DNA of 64,000 nt, taken from NCBI RefSeq assembly GCF_003955715.1, contig NZ_CP034463.1, positions 1,116,001 to 1,180,000 of the forward strand, written 5' to 3'. The DNA is from Streptomyces aquilus (lineage in GTDB: Bacteria > Actinomycetota > Actinomycetes > Streptomycetales > Streptomycetaceae). Shown in pieces: positions 1 through 7,310 of the stretch (positions are counted from its first letter, which is position 1; every line of letters begins with the position of its first letter). Below the pieces are notes generated by a model, which saw only the letters and a list, made by a program, of their open reading frames with translations, was not told the origin of the DNA and made no database searches. The translations under genes were made by a program, and so were the position numbers.

Positions 1-36
1 CGGGCCGGGGTCGCCCGCCCCGGCCCGCTCACCTGC

Positions 37-780
37 TCAGACGTGCGGACGCCGCCCCCGTTCCTGGTGCGGGAACGTCTGGTCCGCCCCGGGGAGGGTC
101 GGCTTCGGCAGGGTCGCTACCTCCTCCTTCGCCTTGGCCAGCTGCTCCGCCGTGTCCTCGGGCAGCCGGGGCGGGCGCGGCCGGGCGGCCGGGAAGCGGA
201 AGGCGGAGGTGAGGTCACCGAAGGTGCTACGCCGCCAGTCGCTGATGTTCGGCTCCTCGACGCCCGTGAAGCGCTCCAGGAAGCGCAGTGCGGAGGTGTG
301 GTCGAAGGCCTCCGAGGCCACCCAGCCACCCGCGGTCCCTCCGGCGGGGTGGGCGGCGGCACATGGTCGAACAGGCCGTCGTTCTCGAAGGTGCCCTCGG
401 GCTGCGGGCGTAGGTCGTCCAGCGGTACGGCGTCGGCGCGACATTGCTGAGGATCGGCCCGCCCCGGGTACCGGCGGGGTCGATGGTGCCGGTCATCCAC
501 ATCAGGCGGTTGGGCCAGGTGGGGCCGAAGACCGAGCAGAAGTAGTGGTCGCAGACGGTGAAGGTCTCGGCGAGGGCGAACTGGAAGGGAATGTCCTCGC
601 GGGTGTAATAGCCCAGAGCAGGAGGTAGCCCTTGGGGTTCTCGGTGTCCGGCTGGTAGAAGACGGAGCGCCCGGAGTCGAGCCGGAGCGCGTGCGGGTCG
701 GCGAAGCCGCGAACGCCGGCGAGGGTGCCGAAGTAGTGGCCCCTTCTTGAGGGAGAGAACCAGCGGCCGGTCCCGATGTC
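37..780 (-). pseudogene. Decayed phospholipase C / acid phosphatase-family gene
   Basis: Pieces of a phosphatidylcholine-type phospholipase C (phosphoesterase family) can be read on the minus strand, but in three different frames. From the 5' side these are HYFGTLAGVRGFADPHALRL, then a stretch ending in TPYRWTTYA, then FENDGLFDHVPPPTPPEG, then FDHTSALRFLERFTGVEEPN and a C-terminus closing at a stop at 37-39. In intact family members about 100 residues lie between the WTTY and NDGFFDHV blocks; here they are adjacent, so an internal deletion accompanies the frameshifts. The signal peptide and the QENRSFDHYFG block are missing or eroded. There is no usable start. The family usually hydrolyses phospholipids outside the cell; this copy cannot be functional. 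Block order and match are seen directly; family identity is from memory of conserved motifs. Confidence 0.8.
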
Positions 781-894
781 GGAACCGGTCCGCCGATCAC
801 TCTCCGTCCGGGGCGGGGCAGGGCGTCAGGGGCGGGTGATGAACATGCGGACAACGTGCGGGAAGGGGTTGGCCAAGCCGTGACCCGCAACAGC

Positions 895-907
895 CGGGCG
901 TTGCCCG
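895..907 (-). terminator. Small GC-rich hairpin after the membrane protein gene
   Basis: CGGGC-GTT-GCCCG, a 5-bp stem with 3-nt loop, lies 50 nt past the stop of the 957-1472 gene on the minus strand and before the phospholipase remnant. There is no T-run, which is common for Streptomyces terminators. Weak support. Confidence 0.3.
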
Positions 908-956
908 CGCTTTGAGGTCGCCCGACCACGCCTTGGGACGGTCATGACGGGTGGGC

Positions 957-1472
957 TCAGTCGTCGGCCTCGCGGCGCAGGTACCAGATCGTGGCGGCGA
1001 CCGCCGCCAGCCACACCCCCGCCACCGCGACCGGTCCGCCGATCAGGTCGCCGTACTTGTAGGACGGGAGCGCCAGGACCACGGCGAACCAGGTGACCAG
1101 GCCCCATCCGGCGAGCGAGCGCGGCAGTTCGCGGCGGGCCCGGAACACGACGACGACGCCCGCGCCGATGCCGTAGAGCCCGGCGGCGAGCAGGGCGAGG
1201 GCGAGCGCGGTGTCGAACGCCGGGTCGTCCCCTGGCCCCCAGACCTCGTGCGCGGTCAGCACCGTGAAGGCGCCCACCAGCACCGCGCCCGTCCCCCACA
1301 CCCGGCGCCACAGGGCCCGTCGGCGGCGACGGATCTCCTGGTCCGTCAGCCCCTCGGACCGGCGGCGCTCGGCGCGCTCCCGGGAGCGCCGCGCTTCTCG
1401 AACGCGCGCCCTGCGCCTGCGGATCTCACGCCGCCGGCGCCGCTCGGCCGTGTCGCCCCATGGTCCGGGCAT
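957..1472 (-). CDS. Small membrane protein with arginine-rich N-terminus
   Basis: Encodes 171 residues. The first 55 are extremely basic (runs such as RRRRREIRRRRARVRE and the dipeptide-rich ERAERRRSEG) and probably form a cytoplasmic helix. Four hydrophobic segments follow (about residues 58-75, 88-110, 122-140 and 145-165), and the protein ends in a short charged tail. A GGGGGGAG ribosome-binding site precedes the ATG. I do not recognise the family; it looks like one of the many Streptomyces integral membrane proteins of unknown role. The basic helix could bind nucleic acid or the inner face of the membrane; this is a guess. It is monocistronic by appearance, ahead of the decayed phospholipase gene. 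Confidence 0.7.
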   Translation of the reverse strand: MPGPWGDTAERRRRREIRRRRARVREARRSRERAERRRSEGLTDQEIRRRRRALWRRVWGTGAVLVGAFTVLTAHEVWGPGDDPAFDTALALALLAAGLYGIGAGVVVVFRARRELPRSLAGWGLVTWFAVVLALPSYKYGDLIGGPVAVAGVWLAAVAATIWYLRREADD

Positions 1473-1526
1473 CAGCAGACTCCCCCCGTCGTCCTCTAGG
1501 GAGGAGCCCTTCGGCCGGCCGCTGAT

Positions 1527-2306
1527 TCAGGCCGGGACGCTCACGAAGCGGTCCAGCGTGCGGGTCAGTTCCTCCGGTTTCTCGACCGGGAGTTCGTGAC
1601 CCGCGTCGATGATGCGGACCTCGGCGTCCGGATACGCCTTCGCCATCCGCAGCATCTGCCGTACCGGCAGCTGGATGTCGTGGTAGCCGTGGACCATCAG
1701 AGTGGGGACGCGGATCTCGCCGACCCGGTCCAGGACGTCGAAGGCGCGCATGGCGCCGTACAGCGTCATGACGACCTCGCGCGGGGTGTTCGCCGAGGCC
1801 TTGACGTACGCGCGGATCTCGTCACGCGGATAGCCGGGGGCGAAGGCGCGCTGGATGTTGGCGGCGACGAACAGCTTGAAGGGGACCAGCGTCGAGACGC
1901 CCATCAGCAGGCCCCTGCCCCGGCTGTAGGTCATGCGGCCGATCGAGTTGACCAGCACCAGGCGCTCGACCCGCTCGGGGTGGGCCAGCGTGATGGTCTG
2001 CGCGATCATGCCGCCCATGGAGTGGCCGACGAGGACGCAGCGCTCGACGGCGAGGTGGTCGAGGAGGGCGAGGACGTCGTCGGCCAGCTCCGCGATCGTG
2101 CGCACTCCGGCCCCGCTGCTCTCGCCGTGGCCGCGCAGATCCAGCCGTATCACCCGGCGCTTCTGCGCGAAGTGCGCGAGCTGGTGGTCCCAGCGGTGCC
2201 GGTCGGCCGTCCAGCCGTGCACGAACACCAGGGGCACGCCCTGGGCGTCGCGGGGGCCCTCGTCGTCGTACGTCAACGCTGCGCCGTCGACTTCGAGCTG
2301 CGGCAT
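1527..2306 (-). CDS. Alpha/beta-fold hydrolase
   Basis: Encodes 259 residues of a classical alpha/beta hydrolase. The start ATG (MPQLEVDG) is chosen because an AGGGAGG ribosome-binding site sits directly upstream; the frame stays open further 5' but the extra sequence is Pro/Arg-rich non-coding. Visible features are the oxyanion region FVHGWTADRHRW, the nucleophile elbow GHSMGG (Ser near residue 100), the acid in HGYHDIQLP and the catalytic His in IDAGHELPVEKP. No signal peptide is seen, so it is cytoplasmic. Substrate is unknown; the family covers esterases, epoxide hydrolases and haloperoxidase-like enzymes. It is separated by a strong terminator from the upstream 2462-2698 gene, so it is probably transcribed alone. 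Confidence 0.88.
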   Translation of the reverse strand: MPQLEVDGAALTYDDEGPRDAQGVPLVFVHGWTADRHRWDHQLAHFAQKRRVIRLDLRGHGESSGAGVRTIAELADDVLALLDHLAVERCVLVGHSMGGMIAQTITLAHPERVERLVLVNSIGRMTYSRGRGLLMGVSTLVPFKLFVAANIQRAFAPGYPRDEIRAYVKASANTPREVVMTLYGAMRAFDVLDRVGEIRVPTLMVHGYHDIQLPVRQMLRMAKAYPDAEVRIIDAGHELPVEKPEELTRTLDRFVSVPA

Positions 2307-2415
2307 GGCGGCCTCCCTGCGATCCCGTGGGTTACTGACCGGTACGGTAGCCGCCCGCCGGGCCGTCGTCACCGTGCCGTGGGCCACTGCGTCTCCCCCG
2401 GGTCCGCCCATGGCT

Positions 2416-2449
2416 CGGCGCCCGGCCGGGAGTGCCGTGCCGGGCGCCG
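2416..2449 (-). terminator. Strong terminator hairpin after the small orphan gene
   Basis: A perfect 11-bp inverted repeat, CGGCGCCCGGC (2416-2426) and GCCGGGCGCCG (2439-2449), with a 12-nt loop begins 12 nt beyond the stop of the 2462-2698 gene. Position and GC-rich stem fit a factor-independent terminator without a U-tract. Confidence 0.7.
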
Positions 2450-2461
2450 GGGTGAACCGGG

Positions 2462-2698
2462 TCAGCCGCCGTTCAGCCGCGCACGCAGGAGTCCCTTGCC
2501 GATCTCCGCGCCCTTGCGGCTGTCCGCCTGGGCCTTGCGGAAGAGGTCGGCGACCTCGGTGTCCTTGTCGCGTTCGGCGTCCTGGATGTACGACTCCAGG
2601 CGCAGCGCGTTGCTGAGGCACGCCTCGACGTACCAGATGAGGTTGTAGTCCTTGTCCGGCGTTCCGGTCACGCCGCCGGTCTCCGTGCTGCTGGTCAT
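2462..2698 (-). CDS. Small helical orphan protein
   Basis: Encodes 78 residues starting MTSSTETGG, with a very good GGAGGAGG ribosome-binding site. After a 15-residue flexible N-terminus, the rest is predicted helical and charged (for example YIQDAERDKDTEVADLF and RKGAEIGKGLL). No signal or membrane segment is seen. The conserved-looking core DYNLIWYVEACLSNAL followed by a charged helix resembles small Streptomyces proteins annotated as hypothetical, and I assign no function. It follows the Lrp gene by 82 nt on the same strand and ends before a strong terminator, so it may be the last gene of the Lrp-aminotransferase transcript or have its own promoter. Confidence 0.7.
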   Translation of the reverse strand: MTSSTETGGVTGTPDKDYNLIWYVEACLSNALRLESYIQDAERDKDTEVADLFRKAQADSRKGAEIGKGLLRARLNGG

Positions 2699-2780
2699 GA
2701 GTGCCTCCTCCAGCGGTTGTCGTTCCGGGACCGGCCGGGTACCCGTTCCGCGCGCCTCAATCGGCTTCCGAGCGGGTCTG

Positions 2781-3221
2781 TCAGCCGACGTCCCACAGGA
2801 ACCGGTGCGTGTGGATGCCGAAGTAGGGGAACGAGCGGACCTCGCGGACCCCCTCGACGGCGCGTACGACGTCGTTGACGAAGTCCAGCAGGTCCCGCGG
2901 CCCCGGGGCGACGACCTCGACGAACAGGTCGAAGCCACCGGAGGTGAGCACCGAGTAGACGACCTCGGCACGGCCGGCGAGTTCGTCGGCGACGGCACGG
3001 GGGTCGCCGTCCACGCCGATGCCGAGCAGGGCCATGGCCTGTCCGCCCATGGCCATCGGATCCGTGACCCCGACGACCTGGACGGCCTTGGAGTCCAGCA
3101 GACGTTGCAGCCGCTGGCGGGCGGCGGACGCCGAGAGCCCGACCTTGGGGCCGAGGTCGGCGTAGGCGATACGGCCGTCGCTCTGCAGTTCGCGCAGGAT
3201 GGCCCGGTCGATCTCGTCCAT
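2781..3221 (-). CDS. Lrp/AsnC family transcriptional regulator
   Basis: Encodes 146 residues. The N-terminal winged HTH is typical (MDEIDRAILRELQSDGRIAY, then LGPKVGLSASAARQRLQRL near residues 22-42), followed by the RAM/Lrp ligand and oligomerisation domain (residues about 60-140). Only 4 nt separate it from the upstream aminotransferase, so the two are cotranscribed, and the regulator most likely controls its own operon in response to an amino acid or amine that the aminotransferase uses. The specific ligand is unknown. Several dyads upstream of the aminotransferase (4638-4677) are candidate sites. Length matches the family (about 150). Confidence 0.92.
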   Translation of the reverse strand: MDEIDRAILRELQSDGRIAYADLGPKVGLSASAARQRLQRLLDSKAVQVVGVTDPMAMGGQAMALLGIGVDGDPRAVADELAGRAEVVYSVLTSGGFDLFVEVVAPGPRDLLDFVNDVVRAVEGVREVRSFPYFGIHTHRFLWDVG

Positions 3222-3225
3222 GCCG

Positions 3226-4575
3226 TCAGCCCGCCAGCTCGGCGAGGGCGGCGGCGAACACCTCGGTGTGGGTGTCGACGTCGCGCTCGGTGGTGTCGGG
3301 GCACATCAACGCCATGTTGTGGAAGGGCGTCAGGAGGATGCCGCGGTTGGCGAGGTGGAGGTGGAGGAAGTCCTCGAGCTCCTCGTCGCCGGCCGCCGCG
3401 GACTCGGTGCCGGTGCGGGGCGCGGGGGCGGCGAACCGGTACTCGGTGCGGGCGCCGAGTCTGCTCACCGACCAGGGCAGGGCGTGGGCTTCGATGCCCG
3501 CGCGGACGCCCGCCTCGAAGCGTTCGGACAGCTTCGTCATGTGGGCGAACGCGTCGTCGGTGAGGACGTGTTCGAGGGTGGCGCGCATCGCGGCGACCGA
3601 GAGGGCGTTCCCGGCCAGGGTGCCGCCGACGCCGCCCATGTCGACGAGGTCGAGGTCGGCGCGGCCCAGCAGCCGGTCGGCGAGTTCGGCGGACAGGCCG
3701 TAGGCGCCGGCGGGGATGCCGCCGCCGATCGCCTTGCCGACCGTGAGGAGGTCGGGCTCCAGGTCCCAGGCGGCCGTGCAGCCGCCGGGTCCGGCGGACA
3801 GGGTGTGCGTCTCGTCGTTGATGAGCAGCGTGCCGTGACGGCGGGTCAGCTCCCGCACGCCCGCCAGGTATCCGGGCTCCGGCAGGACGATGCCGATGTT
3901 GGTGAGGGCTGGCTCCATGAGGACGGCGGCCACGTCGCCGTGGGCGAGTTCGCGCTCCAGCTGCTCCAGGTCGTTGAACTCGGCGACCCGGCTGGTGAGC
4001 GTGACGTCGCACGGTGCGCCCACGTTGCCGGGGCGGGCCGTGCCTTCGCCGTCGGGTCCGACGACGATGAGGGACTCGTCGACGCTGCCGTGGTAGCTGT
4101 AGCTGTTCACGAGGATCTTCGGGCGGCCGGTGACGGCCCGGGCCAGCCGGATCGCCCACCGGTTGGCGTCCGTCGCGGTGAGCGAGAAGCTCCAGCGGGC
4201 CAGCCCGAAGCGGCGGGTCAGCTCGGCGCCGACCCATTCGGCGTCCTCGGTGGGCAGCATCGCCGTCGCCCCGCCGAGTTCGGCGAACCGGCGCTGGACG
4301 GCTTCGGCCACCGGGGCGGGCGAGTGTCCGGCCATGGCACCGGTGTCGCCGAGGCAGAAGTCGACGTACTCATGGCCGTCGATGTCGGTGACCCGGGCGC
4401 CCCGGGCGCTGTCCAGATAGCGGGGGAAGGGCCCGGCCGTCTTGTTCATCCAGGTCATCGGGACCCGCCCGAAGAGATGGCCGGCGCGCGCGTAGGCCTC
4501 CCGGGAGCGCGGGCAGCGCCGCTCGGACTCCGCCCTCTCGCGGGCCAGGAGGTGCTGAAGGCGGCTGCGGTCCAT
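3226..4575 (-). CDS. Class III PLP-dependent aminotransferase (HemL/omega-transaminase type)
   Basis: Encodes 449 residues, fold-type I, class III aminotransferase. Features seen: substrate region GHEYVDFCLGDTGAMAGHSP near residue 60, cofactor region SYSYHGSVDE, the INDETHTL block with the PLP-contacting Asp, and the Schiff-base Lys in LTVGKAIGGGIPAG. It most resembles glutamate-1-semialdehyde aminomutases and their omega-transaminase relatives, but the length and the partner genes suggest catabolic or specialised amine transfer rather than the housekeeping haem enzyme. The start MDRSRLQHL is preferred; an in-frame ATG 42 nt upstream (4617) is the alternative. It is followed after 4 nt by an Lrp regulator. 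A PucR-like regulator lies upstream on the same strand beyond a terminator. Confidence 0.87.
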   Translation of the reverse strand: MDRSRLQHLLARERAESERRCPRSREAYARAGHLFGRVPMTWMNKTAGPFPRYLDSARGARVTDIDGHEYVDFCLGDTGAMAGHSPAPVAEAVQRRFAELGGATAMLPTEDAEWVGAELTRRFGLARWSFSLTATDANRWAIRLARAVTGRPKILVNSYSYHGSVDESLIVVGPDGEGTARPGNVGAPCDVTLTSRVAEFNDLEQLERELAHGDVAAVLMEPALTNIGIVLPEPGYLAGVRELTRRHGTLLINDETHTLSAGPGGCTAAWDLEPDLLTVGKAIGGGIPAGAYGLSAELADRLLGRADLDLVDMGGVGGTLAGNALSVAAMRATLEHVLTDDAFAHMTKLSERFEAGVRAGIEAHALPWSVSRLGARTEYRFAAPAPRTGTESAAAGDEELEDFLHLHLANRGILLTPFHNMALMCPDTTERDVDTHTEVFAAALAELAG

Positions 4576-4637
4576 GGCTACCCCGGGCGGTGAGTGTCGG
4601 CTGATCGACGGCAGCATACGGCGGAAAACGCACCGAC

Positions 4638-4677
4638 CTCAAGAGTTGAGAACCGATTCGATCGTCGGCACGATCGA
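4638..4677. promoter_or_regulatory. Two dyads upstream of the aminotransferase operon
   Basis: Two perfect inverted repeats sit 63-102 nt upstream of the aminotransferase start: CTCAA-GAG-TTGAG (4638-4650) and TCGATCGT-CGGC-ACGATCGA (4658-4677). The stretch is less GC-rich than its surroundings. They are plausible operators for the Lrp or PucR-like regulator encoded on either side. This is inference; no consensus is known to me for these proteins. Confidence 0.4.
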
Positions 4678-4715
4678 TTCGAGCGTCGTCGCGTGCGCGC
4701 ACCCGGAAACGACTA

Positions 4716-4754
4716 CAGGGGCGCGACCGGTCCCCCGTTCCGGTCGTGCCCCTG
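4716..4754 (-). terminator. Long hairpin between PucR-like gene and aminotransferase
   Basis: A 15-bp stem (CAGGGGCGCGACCGG with CCGGTCGTGCCCCTG, one G-U pair) and 9-nt loop. On the minus strand it lies 131 nt after the PucR-like stop and before the aminotransferase promoter region, so it probably ends the upstream transcript. It could also act as a leader structure. Confidence 0.5.
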
Positions 4755-4825
4755 CGGCTCGATGAACTTACGTGAATGACGGCGCGGTTGTGAATCGCGT
4801 TCATGCCAGATGGGCCACCCCAGGC

Positions 4826-4847
4826 ACTCACCTGTGCACAGGTGAGT
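4826..4847. repeat. Perfect 22-bp palindrome downstream of the PucR-like gene
   Basis: ACTCACCTGTG followed by its exact complement gives a 22-bp palindrome with no spacer, 37 nt past the PucR-like stop. As RNA it could form a 9-bp hairpin with a TGCA loop. As DNA it is a symmetric protein-binding site. Its role is not decided by the sequence. Confidence 0.5.
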
Positions 4848-4884
4848 CCGAATAGCGCACTTTCTTACGAACGTCGGCGCTCGG

Positions 4885-6369
4885 CTATCCGGGGAGCCGG
4901 GGGGACGGGACGTCGCCGGTCGCGAGATGGGCGAGGACCACCTCGTACAGGTCGCTGCCGCCCGCGAGAAGCTGACGCTGCAACACGGGTTCCGCGCTGC
5001 GCACGTGTTCGCGCACGGTCTGCGCGTGCACGCCGAGCGCCTGCGCGGTCCGTTCGGAGTTCCCGCCGGCGGCGATCCAGGTGCGCAGGGTGCGGCGCAG
5101 GTCGCGGGCGTCGGGGGCGAGGCGTCCGACCAGATCGTGCGCCCAGGTGCGCAGCGCGGGTCCGGACAGCACCTCCCCCAGCCCGGCGGCCGCCGCTCGC
5201 TGCGCCGCGGGGACGGCGGGCGCCAGCTCCAGGCCCACCTGGGTGTTCAGCGCCAGATGGACGACGGCCCGGGCGGCGAGGTCGGAGAAGGACACGCCGA
5301 GCAGACCCTCGACCCGCTCCATCCGGGCGCGCACGGTGTTGCGGCTGACGCCGAGGACCTTGGCCGCGTTCACCGCGGTGAACTCCAGGCCGAGCCGGGT
5401 GGTGGCGAGGAGTTCGGCCCGGGTGTGGTGCGCCAGCGCGTCGAGGGGGCGCAGCAGGTGGGCCGCCCACCCGTGCAGGAGCTCGGGGTCCATCAGGCGC
5501 TCGGGGTGGGTGCGTTCGGCGTAGACCGCCGCGTGGTCCGGCCGGAAGCGGGCCACCGCCAGGGCGCTGACGGCCTGTCCGTAGGCGGTGGCGGTGCGGG
5601 CGAGGCTCTGCCGTGCGCTGCCGCCGAGGAAGGCGTCGGGGCGCCGGTCGATCACGGTCCGCAGCTCACGGGCGGCGACCTCGCCGGGGGTGACGACGAT
5701 GACGTGCTGGTCCATCGCCGGGCAGCCCACGACGAGGGCCTGCTCGGCGGTCACGTGGAGGCACTCCTCCAGCAGCCGGTCGCGTTCCTCGACGGTGCTC
5801 TCGACGACGTAGACGCAGGCCGAGTCGGTGTCGAGCAGCCCCGGCCACAGCCCGGCGGCCACCCGGCGGGCCGAGACGATGTCCTCCACCATGAGCAGCT
5901 GAAGGATCGCCAGCCGCAGGTCGGCCGTGGCGCGTCGCAGCCGGTGTCCCGCGGCGGTGGACTCGCGGGCCCTGAGCAGGAGTTCGAGGACCTGGGCGGT
6001 GTGCGTCACCATGTCGGCGGCCCGCCGGTCGAAGGGGACGTCACGGGAGACCGCCAGCACACCCGCCGCCGCCGAGCGCGGCCGGCCCACCCTGACCAGG
6101 CGCTGGTGACGTCCGTCGTCCTCCCAGGCGGCGGAGGCGATCCGGCCCGTGACGAGGTCGGCGACCAGGGTCTCGTCGAGCGGCATCGGGGTGCCGGCGA
6201 GGAGGTTCCCGGTGTCGTCCTGGAGCACGACCGTTCCCCGCACGCCGTCCGCGAGCCAGTCCACCACCCGCCGGACGTCCCGCCCGGCGGGCCGCAGCTG
6301 CTCCAGCAGTTCCTGAGCCCACGACACCTCGGCGTGCGCCCTCCGCACGCCGTTCTCACTGCCCGCCAC
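4885..6369 (-). CDS. PucR-like transcriptional regulator with two C-terminal HTH units
   Basis: Encodes 494 residues from a GTG start chosen for the GAGGAGAAGG ribosome-binding site and because coding character begins there. The N-terminal third (about 20-160) looks like a GAF-type sensory domain (VVLQDDTGNLLAGTP... and VRVGRPRSAAAGVLAV). The middle (about 170-320) resembles the PucR/CdaR-type central domain. The first HTH is FTAVNAAKVLGVSRNTVRAR near residue 365. A second, similar unit, GGNSERTAQALGVHAQTVRE, lies near residue 455. CdaR/PucR proteins normally carry one such HTH, so the second is unusual. It sits upstream of, and probably regulates, the aminotransferase-Lrp operon. The trigger molecule is unknown. 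Confidence 0.82.
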   Translation of the reverse strand: MAGSENGVRRAHAEVSWAQELLEQLRPAGRDVRRVVDWLADGVRGTVVLQDDTGNLLAGTPMPLDETLVADLVTGRIASAAWEDDGRHQRLVRVGRPRSAAAGVLAVSRDVPFDRRAADMVTHTAQVLELLLRARESTAAGHRLRRATADLRLAILQLLMVEDIVSARRVAAGLWPGLLDTDSACVYVVESTVEERDRLLEECLHVTAEQALVVGCPAMDQHVIVVTPGEVAARELRTVIDRRPDAFLGGSARQSLARTATAYGQAVSALAVARFRPDHAAVYAERTHPERLMDPELLHGWAAHLLRPLDALAHHTRAELLATTRLGLEFTAVNAAKVLGVSRNTVRARMERVEGLLGVSFSDLAARAVVHLALNTQVGLELAPAVPAAQRAAAAGLGEVLSGPALRTWAHDLVGRLAPDARDLRRTLRTWIAAGGNSERTAQALGVHAQTVREHVRSAEPVLQRQLLAGGSDLYEVVLAHLATGDVPSPRLPG

Positions 6370-6567
6370 GTCGCCCTTCTCCTCGTCCCTCGCGTCGACC
6401 TCGCCCTGCCGGTCACGGGACCGTACCTCAGACCCGGGCCAGGGTCTCCCCGTCCGGCTTGACGGTACGAGGGGCCGAACGCCGGTGCGAGGGACCGAAC
6501 CCGGCGACGCTGCGCCGCCACCGTCCTCGTGCGCGGTCGACGCCCTCGTACGGCATAAGCTCGGCAG

Positions 6568-7188
6568 ATGGCGAAGTACTTCGACGTGCACCCCGACAAC
6601 CCGCAGCCGCGCACCGTCTCCCAGGTCGCGGACAGCATCCGGGCCGGGGCACTCATCGCGTATCCGACGGACTCCTGTTACGCGCTCGGCTGCAAGCTGG
6701 GCAGCCGGGACGGCATCGAGCGGATCCGCACGATCCGCCGGCTGGACGACCGGCACCACTTCACCCTCGTGTGCCAGGACTTCGCCCAGCTGGGCCAGTT
6801 CGTACGGGTGGACAACGACGTGTTCCGGGCCATCAAGGCCTCGACGCCGGGCAGTTACACCTTCATCCTGCCGGCGACCCGGGAGGTGCCGCGCATGCTC
6901 CAGCACCCGAAGAAGAAGACGGTCGGCGTCCGCATCCCCGACCATGTGGTCACCCAGGCCCTGCTCGCCGAGCTCGGCGAGCCGCTGCTGTCCAGCACCC
7001 TGCTGCTGCCGGACGAGGACGAGCCGATGACCCAGGGCTGGGAGATCAAGGACCGCCTCGACCATGTGCTGGACGCGGTGGTCGACTCGGGCGAGTGCGG
7101 CACCGAGCCGACGACCGTCATCGACTTCTCCGGCGGCGAGGCGGAGATCGTACGGCGGGGAGCGGGCGACACCTCACGGTTCGAGTGA
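6568..7188 (+). CDS. yciO: YciO-type Sua5/YciO/YrdC family protein
   Basis: Encodes 206 residues of the Sua5/YciO/YrdC fold, whose best-known members make threonylcarbamoyl-AMP for tRNA t6A37. The opening (YFDVHPDNPQPR), the YPTDSCYALGCK block, the HHFTLVCQDF segment and the IKDRL...PTTVIDF C-terminus match E. coli YciO rather than TsaC/YrdC or full-length Sua5, and there is no C-terminal Sua5 domain. YciO proteins are paralogues whose contribution to t6A is minor or unclear, so this should not be taken as the cell's tsaC. The gene is divergent from the PucR-like gene with 198 nt between them, and a hairpin terminates it. Confidence 0.9.
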   Translation: MAKYFDVHPDNPQPRTVSQVADSIRAGALIAYPTDSCYALGCKLGSRDGIERIRTIRRLDDRHHFTLVCQDFAQLGQFVRVDNDVFRAIKASTPGSYTFILPATREVPRMLQHPKKKTVGVRIPDHVVTQALLAELGEPLLSSTLLLPDEDEPMTQGWEIKDRLDHVLDAVVDSGECGTEPTTVIDFSGGEAEIVRRGAGDTSRFE

Positions 7189-7200
7189 GGAGAGCGCGGG

Positions 7201-7216
7201 GCGAGGGGGGCCTCGC
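7201..7216 (+). terminator. Terminator hairpin after yciO
   Basis: GCGAGG-GGGG-CCTCGC, a perfect 6-bp stem with tetraloop, starts 12 nt after the yciO stop. Confidence 0.55.
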
Positions 7217-7310
7217 ACGCCACTTGCATGGTGCGTGAAACGATATTCACGGTCCGACCCCGCCGGACCGGCGAGCTGCTCGCCGTCACATGCACAGAGA
7301 GGCACCCCCC

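Noticed and set aside
4658..4677. Part of a CRISPR or tandem repeat
   Set aside because: The element is a single dyad; no repeat-spacer periodicity exists here or elsewhere in the window.
6370..7065. N-terminal extension of the PucR-like protein up to 7065
   Set aside because: It would run antisense through yciO; the GTG at 6369 has a good ribosome-binding site and begins the domain-like sequence.
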